DNA of 64,000 nucleotides from Lecanicillium sp. G3 (GCA_037575805.1 JAZHPD010000053.1:145474-209473); one strand, 5' to 3'; shown: positions 43,989 through 55,118, counted from the first letter of the stretch. Made by a program: numbers and translations. The notes: a model not told the origin generated them from the sequence alone.

Positions 43989-45178
43989 ATCCGTTATAAT
44001 TTTATTGCTCTTCTTTGAGTGATATTTGATTCCTGGCTTTCATTTGGCGAGTATTTTCATATTATAATTGTATCAGAGGGCAGCCTGACGTCATTTTTAC
44101 AACCCGCAGTGTCAATCATTTCGTAATTAGCATTAATATTGAAACGGTTTATAGAAGAGTATGGGCAAGATAAGGGCCACATTTCTATCCAAGCTTACTC
44201 GCTAATATCTGCTAATCTGCTCAGGCTGGTATGTGCCAGCCCTTGTGTATGCTAAGATTAGAGTCTCTCTCTCTGGATCAGGGCTGGTTTCCCTTGTCCA
44301 ATCACCACGCTTGCCTTAAGCGGTCGATTTCGCGCCTGAAAATAACACATTATAATAGGTAAATATTTAAGCCAGATTTTACCTCTAATTCTATGTTATA
44401 TATAGAAGGCTAAGTCTAAGCCTTAACTATACTATTGACAGAAATTATAACGTAGGAGTCTTGCTATTCTATAATATATATTAACATTGCCGGAAAAAAG
44501 CTTTATAAAGCAATTTTTAAACACTGGTTAATTGTTTTTTCTTGTAATAATATAAAATAACTTGGATTGTGGAATTAAAACAAATAAAACCTGGTGGTGG
44601 TGGTGGTGGTAGGTACCGCAGTCGCCTTTTGGCTACTAGAAAACTATTTACCAGTTATAACATATTAACTAATGCTAGTTTCAGTCAAAACACTTTTTTT
44701 GCAATGTCGTGACGCATTTAGCCCCTCGACTTGCACTCGATTTGCAAAATGAACTGTTTCTCGTGGTACTTGTCGGCTAGAAAATATATTCTTTCCCGAT
44801 ATACTCGCTTGCCGGCTTCGTCTCGGATGCCTCTCACAAAAGAAAAGCAAAGATCCAAATTACAATTCCGTGGAATATACACGCTATCGTCACGAAAGTG
44901 TAACATTGCCACAGTGGCAGCTCGAGTGCTGTATGGCTTTAAGATGGCTGACAAGAGACATGTCCAAGAAACAAGAGAAGAGGAAGAGTCGATTACGCAG
45001 GAGGAGCCATAGCCCAATCTGGAGGGTAACGAAGTAGTCATATAAATGGGAGGCGGTCATATACCAAGGTCAATCATTTGCAATATACCTGTTATCAAAT
45101 GACAAATATTGCTATTCGCCTACCTTGAAAGTCATGTTTCTTGAACAGGCCCAGAAGTTGCACCTTTTCCATACTATT
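43989..45178. other. AT-rich intergenic with TGG microsatellite
   Basis: No gene. A (TGG)6-like run lies at about 44592-44610. 44340-44590 is very AT-rich. Minus and plus frames near 44730-45040 overlap and show no domain. Confidence 0.45.
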
Positions 45179-45457
45179 ATGCCGCACACATATGGAGTCG
45201 GGGCTCGCCGAGGTCAGCGCAAAATAGACGCCAACGCTCCAAAGCGACCTCTATAGGTATATATGTTCTACTCACAAGCAAATCGCGGAAGAGTGAAGAG
45301 AGGGAACCCTGGTATACCTTTTGGCCAGATCAGTTCAATTCTCGGTAAAGAATGGAGCGATCTCTCTGAGCAAGCTAAAAAACCGTATCTCAAGAAGGCC
45401 GAGAACGACAAAAGAAAATACGAAGCCGAGAAGGCTCACTATAAGTACGATACTTAA
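45179..45457 (+). pseudogene. NHP6-like HMG-box protein with in-frame TAG
   Basis: From the ATG at 45179 the frame reads MPHTYGVGARRGQRKIDANA, then PKRPL, then TAG, then VYMFYSQANRGRVKR, NPGIPFGQISSILGKEW, SDLSEQAKKPYLKKA and KRKYEAEKAHY. That is a complete HMG box of the Nhp6 type, preceded by a basic tail, with the stop where Nhp6 has the Ser of ALSAYMFF. Nhp6 proteins bend DNA non-specifically in chromatin. The alternative start at the ATG after the stop (45263) would lack helix-I entry residues that touch DNA. Either a recent pseudogene, a single-base error in the sequence, or an unusual short form. Confidence 0.7.
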
Positions 45458-46072
45458 GTCACAGCATCCCAATAAAAAATAATGCTAAAAAACATTCCAG
45501 CACAGCCAGTGGCGAGGCAAAGGTTGGGTTCCTAAGGTCGGTTTCAGGGTACGCAGTCCTGTACGGAGGTTAAGCTCAGTTGCGCCAGAAGTAGCCTCTG
45601 CAGGAATATAAACACACTGATGGGTCACAGTAAGTGGCCAAACTCAGACATATCCTCTCCAGAGAGCCAACATCTAGTGTCATGCTCCGATGATATGACG
45701 ATCAAGTTGTAGGATGCTGCAACGAGTACATTCCTGCAATCTGTCAAGGCTGGGAAGGCTGCTACGTAGCTTTCATGCCATCCGACGAATGAGTCTTTGC
45801 TATATACTGACATGTGGTTGTTAATGCTTGATAGGTGGGTGGCGTACCAGCGATCCTAATTCAAAGGCGGCTGCTCACAGGAAGATCACCTATGTACGTT
45901 TTGGCATTACTCCTAATGACATGTAAGTGGCAATGAAAGGAGAGAAGTTGTTTGGCGGCCCACAGAATATTGTCCATCAGCTGCTGCTGTTACAGTATCG
46001 GCATTGTACTTGGCTGCGTTTCAGGCCGTGTGACCATCATAGAAATTACTTAGTGAGGGCATCCTAGGCCCT

Positions 46073-46560
46073 TTATAACAGGTCTGGATGAACGTCGAGC
46101 GTGATTCCAGGCGCAAGAACAGGCATGCCGCCTGACTGATATGTTGCACTAAAAGAACACGCCTTGTTGTCGGATGTCTTCTCATCACTGCCATTATTTT
46201 GCAGCGCGTACATAGCTCGGGACCCGTATGCACCGTCATGGCAAGCTTTTACCGTTGCTATTTTTTGGCTTGTCCAAAGGAGTGGCAACTTCGAGGAAGA
46301 GATTCGGCACAACGAGCGCAATGATGCTTTTAGTTGGTATTATCAACGAGCCCAGATCTCGAACGACGGACTTGTCGAGCGAACCGAAGCGCGCTCCATC
46401 AAACATGTCCGGATCTGGTGGCGCTTTTTTGTCGTCTGTCATGGACACTCGGTTGGTGAACTCGACGCCGTACCCACTTGGGATTATATCAGGGCCCAAG
46501 ATGGTACGGATCGCGTACATCATGACTGCTCTTTTACCAACAGCATTATCATGGAGTTAA
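46073..46560 (-). pseudogene. Decayed member of the same fungal family (copy 2)
   Basis: The minus strand reads AVMMYAIRTILGPDIIPSGY, VEFTNRVSMTDD, PDPDMFDGARF, LDKSVVRDLGSLIIPTK and IIALVVPNLFLEVATPLDK. It then shifts frame near 46258 and continues KACHDGAYGSRAMYALQN and FSATYQSGGMPVLAPG, ending at 46073. Block for block this matches copy 1 at 20530-21390 (SMTDN, PDLFDGA, VPNFF, EACHDGAHGARAIHALQ, YSATYQ). An upstream stop, the frame change beside an A-rich run, and the missing C-terminal EYHM block show decay. The two copies broke independently. Confidence 0.65.
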
Positions 46561-47365
46561 AATTTCACAAATTTTTCGCCGAAAAAGTCTTTAATCGAGG
46601 GAGATTCTCTATTTTGTGAGAGGAGTTGCCGTATTTCGTCGAGGTTGCTTGGCTTGGGTGCCATCGTCATCGAGGAGCTCATGCTTTAGTTGCTGTTCTT
46701 AACGGAGATGATGGTTTTCAAAAATGCATTTTTCAGACGGAAAAATGCGTGAAAGCGTACCCCTCTTGTTATTATAAAGGAACAATAGACTTGCGTCCGT
46801 TTGTCCATTTGATTAGGCGCCCTGACAAGCAAGCTTGCTGCTGTGTGCGACTTGCATGAAACGTGACAAAAGAAACTCCTTTATGACTTAATCACTAACA
46901 GAATTTATTCTTGCTGCTGTACAGTGAACTAAAAACAATCAAGATCATGCAGAAGTGAAGTCGAGACCTTATGTCCCTTTACACGAAGCACACCGCGCAG
47001 ACCAAGGACGGATACGGACCATAGATGAACAGTTGGGCAAGAGGATATCAGCCCAAATTACCCCGCAATGCTCACAAAAAATCCCTGGGGAAGGGGGATG
47101 CGAACCAGAAGCGAACCATGCCTTCGCCAATCAGAAAGGCTCTTTCTGCGTGGGTGCAGCAGTGAAGGGCTTAATAAATGGTGCATATGCATATAGACGG
47201 CTGGTCATGTGCGGCAGCTGAAAGTGATATCTCGCAATTCCTGCTGAAAATATCAGTGTACGGCGATTATTCCTCGCTCATGGACAGTAGATCACGGTGG
47301 ACGAAAGTCGCATATCGGGAACATTTGCTTAATTGACAGAAGAAGAATCGACAGAGCTCGCTGCC
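46561..47365. other. Intergenic, no gene seen
   Basis: Two plus-strand frames (46626-46859, 46955-47221) lack domain or composition support. An AG at 47339-47340 before the next gene could end a leader intron. Confidence 0.4.
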
Positions 47366-48729
47366 ATGGAAAGCCTACTGCACGGGCTAAGCCTCAAGGA
47401 AACTGACTGTGTGCCATTTCAACAGGGAGAGCAGAAGATACCGCGCTTCTTGTTTCGCATCTTTACGCCAAATTCCGCAGGCTCCACAGATGAATTCTGG
47501 ACCAAGTCGAGGAGTGCGCGATACGAATTACCGGGGCACCGCGACGATGTGTTTGTCAGGCCTGATAGTTGCCGAACGGCAACGATGATCAACAGCCACC
47601 TCCGATGGCAGGAAGATGAAGATGCCAATTTGGTATCTTGGACCAGTTCCCTGCTCTTTGCATTGGTGTATATCTTTCACCTACATGCCAATGTCCGAGA
47701 CAAGTCTAGGTTTGAGGACATTTCTCTATGTGTCGTTGATACCTCCCTTTTCCCTGATAGGGTGTTCATTCGTGATATGGACCTTATCAAGGCTTTTGAA
47801 AACCACTGCGATAGCCTAGCAGAATTCAAGAAACTCCGACGCAAGAGAAAGAATGGATCTTCGGGATACTTTTACTTCGGCGAGTACCTCAGCCAGGGCG
47901 CCCTAAAGATTAAGGGTAAATGCCAAGTCGTCCGCGCAGATCTCATCCTCAGCCATGGTCTGAACAACATTCGCAATGAATTCAAGTCATTTGCAGAATG
48001 GCCGACGGCGTCGAAGCCGCCCTGGGCCAATCCTGTCGTCGAAATGCGCGAGGTATTCTACAGTAGCGACGCGCGGGAACGCATCAGCGATGGCGCCGTG
48101 AGAGGCGCCGTGAGAGGCGCCGTCGACATTGCATCGCTCTTCACCACTCCTTTCAAACTGCCCGTGGCGGCGAGTTTGCTGGCGCTGGTTCCTCTTCGTA
48201 CTGACGACGATGCGGTATTGGTAGCATTTAGGTCAGGAACTTTTACGGGTATGCGTTTCTTCCTCATCCTAACCCTTTACCCCGTTGCTAATCTGCTCAA
48301 GATAATGAGCGAAACGGGTGCTCTTTGCAGGAAGCCGAGTTTGATGGCTGTGACATGTTGCCCGAGGTTGAAAAGTACAAGGATATCATGCAAAGCGTTT
48401 ACAGAGACCACTATTTGCGCAAGTTGCGGGGTAATATACCGATTTCCAGCGTTTATTTGTCTATGCTAAAATGGAATACAGATTCCCTTGGAGAGGTGGA
48501 AAGCATCCTAACGCATTTGAGGCTCGATTCCACACTTGGGACCGATAAAGCTTCAGAAACAAAGCCAAGTTATTCTCTGGTTGACGTTAGTCATGGGAAG
48601 GTATTGAACCAGATCCATTCATTAATCGAGCGGTTGAGTAGCGCCTTGAACGATGGAAAAACGCATGAGGTGGAAGCTGGCTTGGTATCGATTGGACCAT
48701 CGTCAAATGTCTCGCCATCGAGCGAATAG
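47366..48729 (+). CDS. DUF7587-like fungal protein
   Basis: Protein of unknown function, 425 residues from exons 47366-48248 and 48335-48729. The N-terminal block IPRFLFRIFTPNSAGSTDEF, then WTKSRSARYE, then INSHLRWQEDEDANLVSWTS, then SLLFALVYIFHLHA, is the pattern I recall for the fungal domain catalogued as DUF7587. The frame upstream of 47366 is closed by a TAA, so the ATG before ESLLHGLSLKE is the start unless an upstream exon exists. The repeat GAVRGAVRGAVD at 48091-48126 is a short in-frame duplication. The intron joins GTFT to AEFDGCDMLPEVEKY only if GAAG is used as acceptor; the nearby CAG would break frame. No membrane or secretion signal. These proteins are often variable between strains. 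Confidence 0.7.
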
Positions 48730-48908
48730 CATTCATTATTCTTGTTCGCAAAATAGGTCCCGAGTCGGGAAGTATATAAGCACAGGAAAGAGACAAATGG
48801 TCATGTGCCGGGCATGATGAGCCCATGTACAGAACTCTCTTGAACAGTACGTATTGTTTTCTATGTAGGCTCGCTTAACCAGTGAAGTCCAGCGCAAAAA
48901 CGAGCCAC

Positions 48909-49511
48909 CTACGAGTGCTTGGCAACGCACTTCTTGGCCTCGCCGGCAATCAGGACCTTGACGTCCTTGCCGTCGGCGTCAATCTTGGACTCGCACTTGG
49001 AGCCGCTGCCCAGAGTGACGATGACATCCAGCTTGCCGTCCTTGTCGGTGCTATAGCTGTAGGTGTAGTGGGTGTCTGGCTTGCTGGCGCCATTGCTGTT
49101 GGAGTTGGAGTTGTCGCCGCCAGCGGGCTTGGGGGGCGGGGAGACGGTGGCGGTGCCTTTGCCGGAGCAGTTGGGGTTGCCGCCGCCGAGGAAGCTGCTG
49201 ATGATGCAGGCGCCGCTGTCAAAGATGTTGCTGAAGACGTTGCTGCCCTGGCCGAGGACGCCGGGCTGGCCGCTGCCTTTGGGCTGGGTGGCGGTGCCGA
49301 GGGCGCCGGTGAGGCCCTTGGCCACGTTGTCGACGCCGGTGGTGATTGGGTCGAATAGACCGTCCTCGTTCTGCTCCTCACGGGCCCGGATCTGGGAGGT
49401 TATTAGTTTACTCTCTGTGGGCATGGGGCTGTGGTGGTGTTGGGGCGGACATACAGGAGAGGCGGCGACGGTGCCGGCAAGGCAGAGAATAGCGACAAAT
49501 GTGACCTTCAT
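48909..49511 (-). CDS. Secreted protein of unknown function
   Basis: Exons 49511-49455 and 49391-48909 give 179 residues. The first exon is exactly the signal peptide MKVTFVAILCLAGTVAASP. The 63-nt intron (GTATGT to CCCAG) has no stop and keeps frame, so an unspliced form would also be read. The mature protein is glycine, serine and asparagine-rich (GVDNVAKGLTGALGTA, GGDNSNSNSNGASKP) and ends with a compact segment THYTYSYSTDKDGKLDVIVT, LGSGSKCESKIDADG, EAKKCVAKHS. Four cysteines remain after cleavage. No known domain. A cell-wall or extracellular role is likely from secretion only. Confidence 0.72.
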   Translation of the reverse strand: MKVTFVAILCLAGTVAASPVCPPQHHHSPMPTESKLITSQIRAREEQNEDGLFDPITTGVDNVAKGLTGALGTATQPKGSGQPGVLGQGSNVFSNIFDSGACIISSFLGGGNPNCSGKGTATVSPPPKPAGGDNSNSNSNGASKPDTHYTYSYSTDKDGKLDVIVTLGSGSKCESKIDADGKDVKVLIAGEAKKCVAKHS

Positions 49512-50966
49512 TTTGTCAAGAGATTTATGTGATTTATGTAGAAAAAACGATGAGAGGGTGTGTGTGACTGTTTTTGTCTTTTGCGAGAGCATTGTCGCAT
49601 TTATACCTGACATCTGCTAACATTTGTTAGTAGTAGCTCTCGTAAATAGTCAACCGTAGCTACAGCCGCTGCAGTCTAGATTCACCAACTCCATTCCTTA
49701 GTTGATAGGTCATGTTGAATCGTCAAAGAGCGCTTGGCACATACCGTCGCCTCTCTCTGAGTCCGAGTCTGTGACAAGCGCACACCGGGGCCGGGAATGG
49801 TATGGAGGTATTGCCTTCTTCCTTGGCTTACCCAGTGAGAAAGCTTCCCGGGCTTGGCTGTTCCGTATTTATAGAATTGCGATTGCGGTATCCTGCGGGA
49901 ATGTATTTTACACGAGCTCGGAGGAAGAGAATCTGAAAGGGCCCTCGAGCTCAGTCTGGGAGTGGCCAACCTTGTTCTAAAGTCTGAGTTGGTGGGAAGG
50001 ACCCGTCGCGACATCTATTTTGGTGTCTCATTGTCGAAGACAAGCCTGGGGCGCGATGTTGCCCGATCCGGAGAGGTTGGCTGTCGCTCAGGGTCCAGCT
50101 CCGCTCCGTGGTTACCGTCTGGCATTTGCGGCTGAAGTGCTGTCATCCTAATGTAGCATTCTTAAGTTGAAATGGCAAAAGATTTACGATTCAATCGCCA
50201 TGGTTGCTGTCTGATACATGGGTATCGACGCACGATGAGAAGAACGCCCAGATGTGGCGCCGGGAGGGAACTGCAATAAGAGACGGACGGGGAACTCCAA
50301 CGTGCCCGAGAAATCCGGAATGAGACAAGGGGAAGAAAAAGGTGTTGCCGTACGGAGTACTGATTGGTGAACATTTTGTCCCAACAAATCACCTCCAGTA
50401 GACATTGACAGCATGCCAGTCGAGGACTGGTTGAATCGACGCTAAGCGTGGTTGTACTTAGCACCCCAGAGAGCATGTCTCGGGTCCCTGCCCGTTCTTC
50501 TCGGTTTTGAGACATTTTGCAGGAATTCGGAGGAGATCCTTCGGGACTTGGAGATGGGATGTCGGTCGCTGTAGTATCCGAGCACGAAGGCTTGGTCCGC
50601 GGTCAGCCGGGGAGGGGGGGTTTGCACTGCAAGGCGAAGAACGAGAGGAGATTTTGGCTTTTGATCGATCGACAAGGCCGCTGCCCCACCTACCAAGATT
50701 CAGCATGCTGTTTATAGGTAATGGCACAGGCAGACGAATTCATAACCTTGCTTTCGAGTCTGCGGGACATGGAACATGCTGGCTCGGTTTCGGGAGGGCC
50801 AACTACACCGTGGAAGCCGCGTGCGATCGAGTCGCAGTCGCACAGTCACCTCTGTGCCTTGGTCCACTATTTTATCACTAGGCTATTTCGTAAATTTGCA
50901 TTGAAATAAGGCAAACGGAAACAACGATTACTGTCCTGAATACTACTGAATGCTTTATAGCTTAGC
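49512..50966. other. Intergenic; contains a dispersed-repeat-like segment
   Basis: No accepted gene. 50655-50716 (ATCGATCGACAAGGC-type sequence, then CCCAC, ACC and CATGC) resembles 53872-53930 on the other side of the acyltransferase gene. Overlapping frames on both strands near 50440-50880 have no domain. Confidence 0.4.
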
Positions 50967-52510
50967 CTACCTTGCAGTAGCCGCCGGTGGCTCTTCCGCG
51001 AGCGAGAGCAGGTTCTGCTTAATGTCCTCCAAGAATTCTTCCACCTCCTGCACCGTGCGAGACCTCGTTGAAAACTCCATGCATATCTTCAGCCTGCCGC
51101 CAAACACAAGAGCATTGGTCCAGGGGACATCGCCCGGCGCCTTCCCGCGAATCTCCAGGTCAGAAACTTTGATGAAGTTGCCGTCGGACGAATACTCCTT
51201 ATCAAGCGGTATGACGCCTTGGGAGACACAGCCATACGAGAAGGGCGGCGCCTGAACCCCGGCACCCAGTATCGCCTTGAACTTGTCTATTATCGCGTTG
51301 GGATCGATGGCAAGATGGTGAGGCGAGGTTGCCTTTTTTCGCAGGTTCGCCTTCAGGTACTGACCCAAGCAAATCATCTGCTCCCTCTTCGACTGCCGGA
51401 ACAAGTCCTCTGGCAGCGGAACGTGGTGCTGCAAAGTCATGGCAGCATTGACCAAGCGGCTGCGGTCAACCAAGTGGCCGACGGTATGGGTCGTCTGAAA
51501 GACTGCATCTGTCTTGCTGGCTTCGCTGCGAGCCTTGATAGCAAGTATACCAGCCGCAAAACCAGCGTGGTTGAACGTGAAATGGTGGCGCTCGGCCGCC
51601 GCAAACATCTTTGCTGAATCTTCCGACGAGAGCTCCATGACGCGTTGGAGATTCTTGGGGTTCGCGACAGACTGCGGCTTTCCACACCAGGTGACGCTCT
51701 GGGGCATCTTTGTTGTTCGTCGATTAGTATGGCGTTTGTGTGCGGGGAGAGCGGTATGCTTACCTTGGAGCTCATCTGAGTTGACTCGTCAATCAGTTTG
51801 TCGAGTGCTTCCTGCTTGTCCCCATCTGTCGGATTATAAGTCTGCTCGTACACGCTCACGGGGTCGAGCGGCAGGCGGTCGTAGACGCCGCTGTAGTCGA
51901 TGTCGCTGATGGACGGCCGAGCCTTCCCTTCTGCGCTTACAGCGGTCTGAAAAAGTGCAGTGCAGGTTCCGACAAGAAATTTGTAATCCATAGCCATGTG
52001 GCTTGCATACCAGATGAGAGTGTGAGAGGTGCTGTCTGGCGCACCCGATAGAACAAGATGCAGCTCACTGCGTGAGCCGAGCGTTTTCAAAGGACATTGG
52101 CAGAGATTGTCCTGAAGCTCTTGCGCATTCACATCATAAGAGACGTGAAATGTATCCTCGAGCCACTCTTCGGCGTCCGCATCATTTCGTAGCTGTGGGT
52201 ACGTGAGGGAACCCCCGTCCAATGAGGCCTGCACTGCGATTTCTGGCCGCAGCGAATGGCAAAGGAGCCAGGCATTTCGAAAGCGTTCAACCAACTCAGA
52301 AACTGGAATATTGGTAGAGAAGTCGAGTCGATTAGACATCTGCCCCTGTCCATTTGAGTTGTCCTGCAGCCATAGGAGAAAAACTTCGATCCCTCGGGTC
52401 GGACGTTGCCAGGTATTCTCGTTCACCTTTTCCCAGGTGTTTGCTTTCGCATTAACGAGGGGAGGCGTTTTGCCTGATGAGTTTATTTTCGTATCAACGG
52501 CGGAAGGCAT
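50967..52510 (-). CDS. Tri3-like/condensation-superfamily acyltransferase
   Basis: Probable acyl-CoA-dependent O-acyltransferase of specialised metabolism. Exons 52510-51764 and 51707-50967 join in phase 0 (56-nt intron) to give 495 residues. The opening TWEKVNENTWQRPTRGIEVF and the length resemble trichothecene 15-O-acetyltransferase (Tri3) proteins. The catalytic H-x-x-x-D is H171-D175 in IWYASHMAMDYKFLVG. A second-half block, CMEFSTRSRTVQEVEEFLED, fits the late strand-helix unit of the fold. There is no DFGWG motif of plant BAHD enzymes. No polyketide, terpene or peptide synthase is visible within the window, so its substrate is unknown. Possible repeats lie on both sides. Confidence 0.75.
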
Positions 52511-52753
52511 TGTGCTTGTTTATTATGACAAGACAGGAACACGTAGAGCAGTGGCTAGGCGAAAGAACGGATCTACTCTCGGGGGCAACTGGGCTGCTTT
52601 ATATAGCCGAATCCATGTCCGCACTTCCAAGCACAGTGATGGCGTTGACGGGCGAGTCTTCCGAAATGTCCGGATTTCGAAGATTCAAAACTAAAAGGCG
52701 CATGGGCTTGTCCGTGTCGTTCTGTCGCTGGCCAAGGGGCTCGTTTATCTCAG

Positions 52754-53080
52754 ATACGCGTAATGCTTAGAGCAACGTTGGCGGATCGTGTTAATACGTT
52801 GAGGGCCCAACACAGAAGGCAACTCGCCCGTGCACAAAAGTGGCGAAGAGAGAAGTACATAGTTTGAGTATTTAAACCCATGTGTATCAAACCTGATAGA
52901 GAAGTAACTGGGACAAATACGCGTAATGCTTAGAGAAAATATGGCGAATCGTGTTAATACGTTGAGGGCTTGATACAAAATGCACCTCACCCGTGCATAA
53001 AAGTGGCGGAGAGAGAACTGCTACGTAGTCTGAGCGTTTAAACCCGTCCGTGTTAAACCCGACAGAAAAGCAGCTGGTGC
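52754..53080. repeat. Two tandem copies of a 163-bp repeat
   Basis: Copy 1 begins ATACGCGTAATGCTTAGAG at 52754, copy 2 with the same 19 bases at 52917. Both share GTGTTAATACGTTGAGGGC, CACCCGTGCA/CGCCCGTGCA, AAAAGTGGCG and GTTTAAACCC-like sequence. They differ by many substitutions, mostly transitions, so the duplication is old. The minus strand is open through both, with shared PQRINTIR and SKHYAYL, but the frames are short and I do not call a gene. Confidence 0.85.
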
Positions 53081-54296
53081 CAACACAACAACCCATCAAC
53101 AGCCATGAGGCGGGCAGCAGCAGGGAGGAGCTAGCTAGTATTTCTACACATTTACTAGGCAAACTTTTCAATAGCTAAGACATGATAGTCAAAGTAGTTA
53201 ATCTCAGCCAAACATCTGCATAGCTTCTCAGAGATCGATCGAAGTCCGCCACTGACGGAGATGTCCGTAGCGAGATTCTCCGCCGGGTCCACCATGCATG
53301 TGATGCGTACAGCCGGCTCAGGCGGGATCCCGTGGAGAGCATGTCATTCTTTGCGCCGATAGTAATACGCGATATGTATTCAAGCTCTCTGTCTGTGCGC
53401 GCCGCCATGCGACAAGACCTCGACCATCCATGCATTGTAAGTTGACAAGGACGAGCAGAGGCTCTACGGGACGCGCGCAAACCGCGGGACTGTGCGAGCC
53501 GGCTCGTTTTGACGTGCTAGCTTGAACAATTACGAAAACAATGGGTTGAATAAAATGGAGAGACTGCCAACTTAAAACAGGAGTAAAGAACGACAGGCGT
53601 ATTGGAAGGGGGGTGGTGTAGCTACCAACCACGAAAGCGAGGTTATTCGCAAGTGGGTGAGGCTCTAAAGCCTCGCATCATGAGCTAGCTTAAAAAGGGA
53701 TCTCGAGGCGTGTTTGGGCCAATGAGAACCCGTCTTTCGAGGCTGCTTATCCCAACAAAGCGATTATTTATTACATCCGAGACGCATGCCGATATCACTA
53801 TTTATCCGGCGAATGTGCCTCTATTCATGCGATGCCGGGAAATCGATCTGCAGGCCTTAGATTCGGCTTTTTTTTAATCGATCGACAAGGCTGCTTTCCC
53901 ACACACCTTCCAACATGCCTCATAGCGTGAGAGAAATTGAGTTTGTGATGCATGTATTTTTTTAAGTGGTGGGAAAGAAGGGGAATGGATGTTGCAGAGG
54001 TACTTGGAAGGTGGACTTGATTATTGATGGTTGTGTAAATTTACACACGTGTAGAGCTGCTCGATTGGTAATAAGGGCTAAATGCTGACAAGCCATCTAC
54101 AGTCTCACTCGGCGATAATAGCGCGTCAATTGCATTGTAGATTTGTTGATTTGTAATGTGTCCATGCTAGCCCGCGTCCATGTGGGTTGACGTGGGATAC
54201 AAAAAGTCAGCAGCTAGCTAACAGCCAAGCTTCCTCCAACGATGCAGCATCATCCAATTGAACCTGTAGCTTTTTGAGATCATCTCCAAACCCAGA
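53081..54296. other. Intergenic, no gene seen
   Basis: Short frames only. 53872-53930 resembles 50655-50716. The right end is the promoter of the glutathione transferase. Confidence 0.45.
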
Positions 54297-55001
54297 ATGA
54301 CATCCTCCCTCAAACCCCTCGTCCTCTGGTCCGTCGACCACGGCCCCAACCCGTGGAAAGTCGCCTTCGCCCTCGACGACCTCCAGATCCCCTACGAGAA
54401 CCGCATCATCGAGTTCTCCGCCGTCAAGTCGCCCCCCTTCGCCGACATCTGCCCCAACGGCCGCGTCCCCGCCCTCGAGGACCCCAACACGGGCATCACC
54501 CTCTGGGAGTCCGGCGCCATATTGGAGTACGTCCTCGAGACCTACGACGCGGACTCGCAGAGGCTCTCGTTCCCGCGGGGCTCGGCAGAGTACTTCGCGG
54601 CCAAGCAGTGGCTGCACTTCCAGGCGTCCGGGCAGGGGCCGTATTTCGGCCAGGCCGTCTGGTTCAGCAACTACCACCCGGAAAAGCTCCCGTCGGCGGT
54701 GGACCGGTACGTGAGCGAGATCCGCCGCGTGACGGGCGTGCTGGACAAGGCGCTGGAGGGCAAGGAGTATCTGGTGGGCGGGCGGTATAGCTATGCGGAT
54801 CTGGCGTTTGTGCCGTGGTTCATGATTGCGTATTTCCCGTGGTACGCGAGGGATAGGCCGGGCATGTTTGCGGACAAGATTAAGCTGGAGGAGTATCCAA
54901 ATGTCGCGGCGTGGTTGAAGAGGATCAGGGAGCGGCCTGCGATGGCCAAGTCGCTGGAGAACAAGTTTGCGACGGTTGAGAAGAGACAGGCGTCGGCATA
55001 A
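54297..55001 (+). CDS. Ure2-type glutathione S-transferase
   Basis: Cytosolic enzyme that conjugates glutathione to electrophiles or reduces peroxides. One exon, 234 residues. The N-terminal thioredoxin fold runs to about residue 85: PLVLWSVDHGPNPWKVAFAL, then CPNGRVPALEDPNTGITLWESGAILEYVLETY given in parts as CPNGRVPALED and LWESGAILEYVLE, with the cis-Pro (VPA) and the ESGA glutathione-binding pair. The all-helical C-terminal domain has KQWLHFQASGQGPYFGQAVW and YLVGGRYSYADLAFVPW, whose SYADL Asp is the conserved N-cap. Pattern and length match fungal Ure2p-like transferases. Strong C/G-ending codon use. The 3' end faces the mannose isomerase gene 118 bp away. Confidence 0.94.
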   Translation: MTSSLKPLVLWSVDHGPNPWKVAFALDDLQIPYENRIIEFSAVKSPPFADICPNGRVPALEDPNTGITLWESGAILEYVLETYDADSQRLSFPRGSAEYFAAKQWLHFQASGQGPYFGQAVWFSNYHPEKLPSAVDRYVSEIRRVTGVLDKALEGKEYLVGGRYSYADLAFVPWFMIAYFPWYARDRPGMFADKIKLEEYPNVAAWLKRIRERPAMAKSLENKFATVEKRQASA

Positions 55002-55118
55002 ATATTGACAACGAAGCTCTGCAAAGTCAGAGGAGACGTATACATTCCAGAAAATAATGACAAATCACCAAATTCAATACGATTCACATGCAATCGTTTA
55101 TTCATACTGTCATTATGC

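Noticed and set aside
46955..47221. 88-codon plus-strand frame
   Set aside because: No homology-like pattern and no promoter or splice context; could be leader of the next gene.
50442..50881. Several overlapping frames on both strands
   Set aside because: Mutually exclusive, no domain; the segment looks like repeat-derived DNA.
52745..53171. Two similar minus-strand frames across the tandem repeats
   Set aside because: Similarity is explained by the 163-bp duplication itself; neither is long enough or has a domain.
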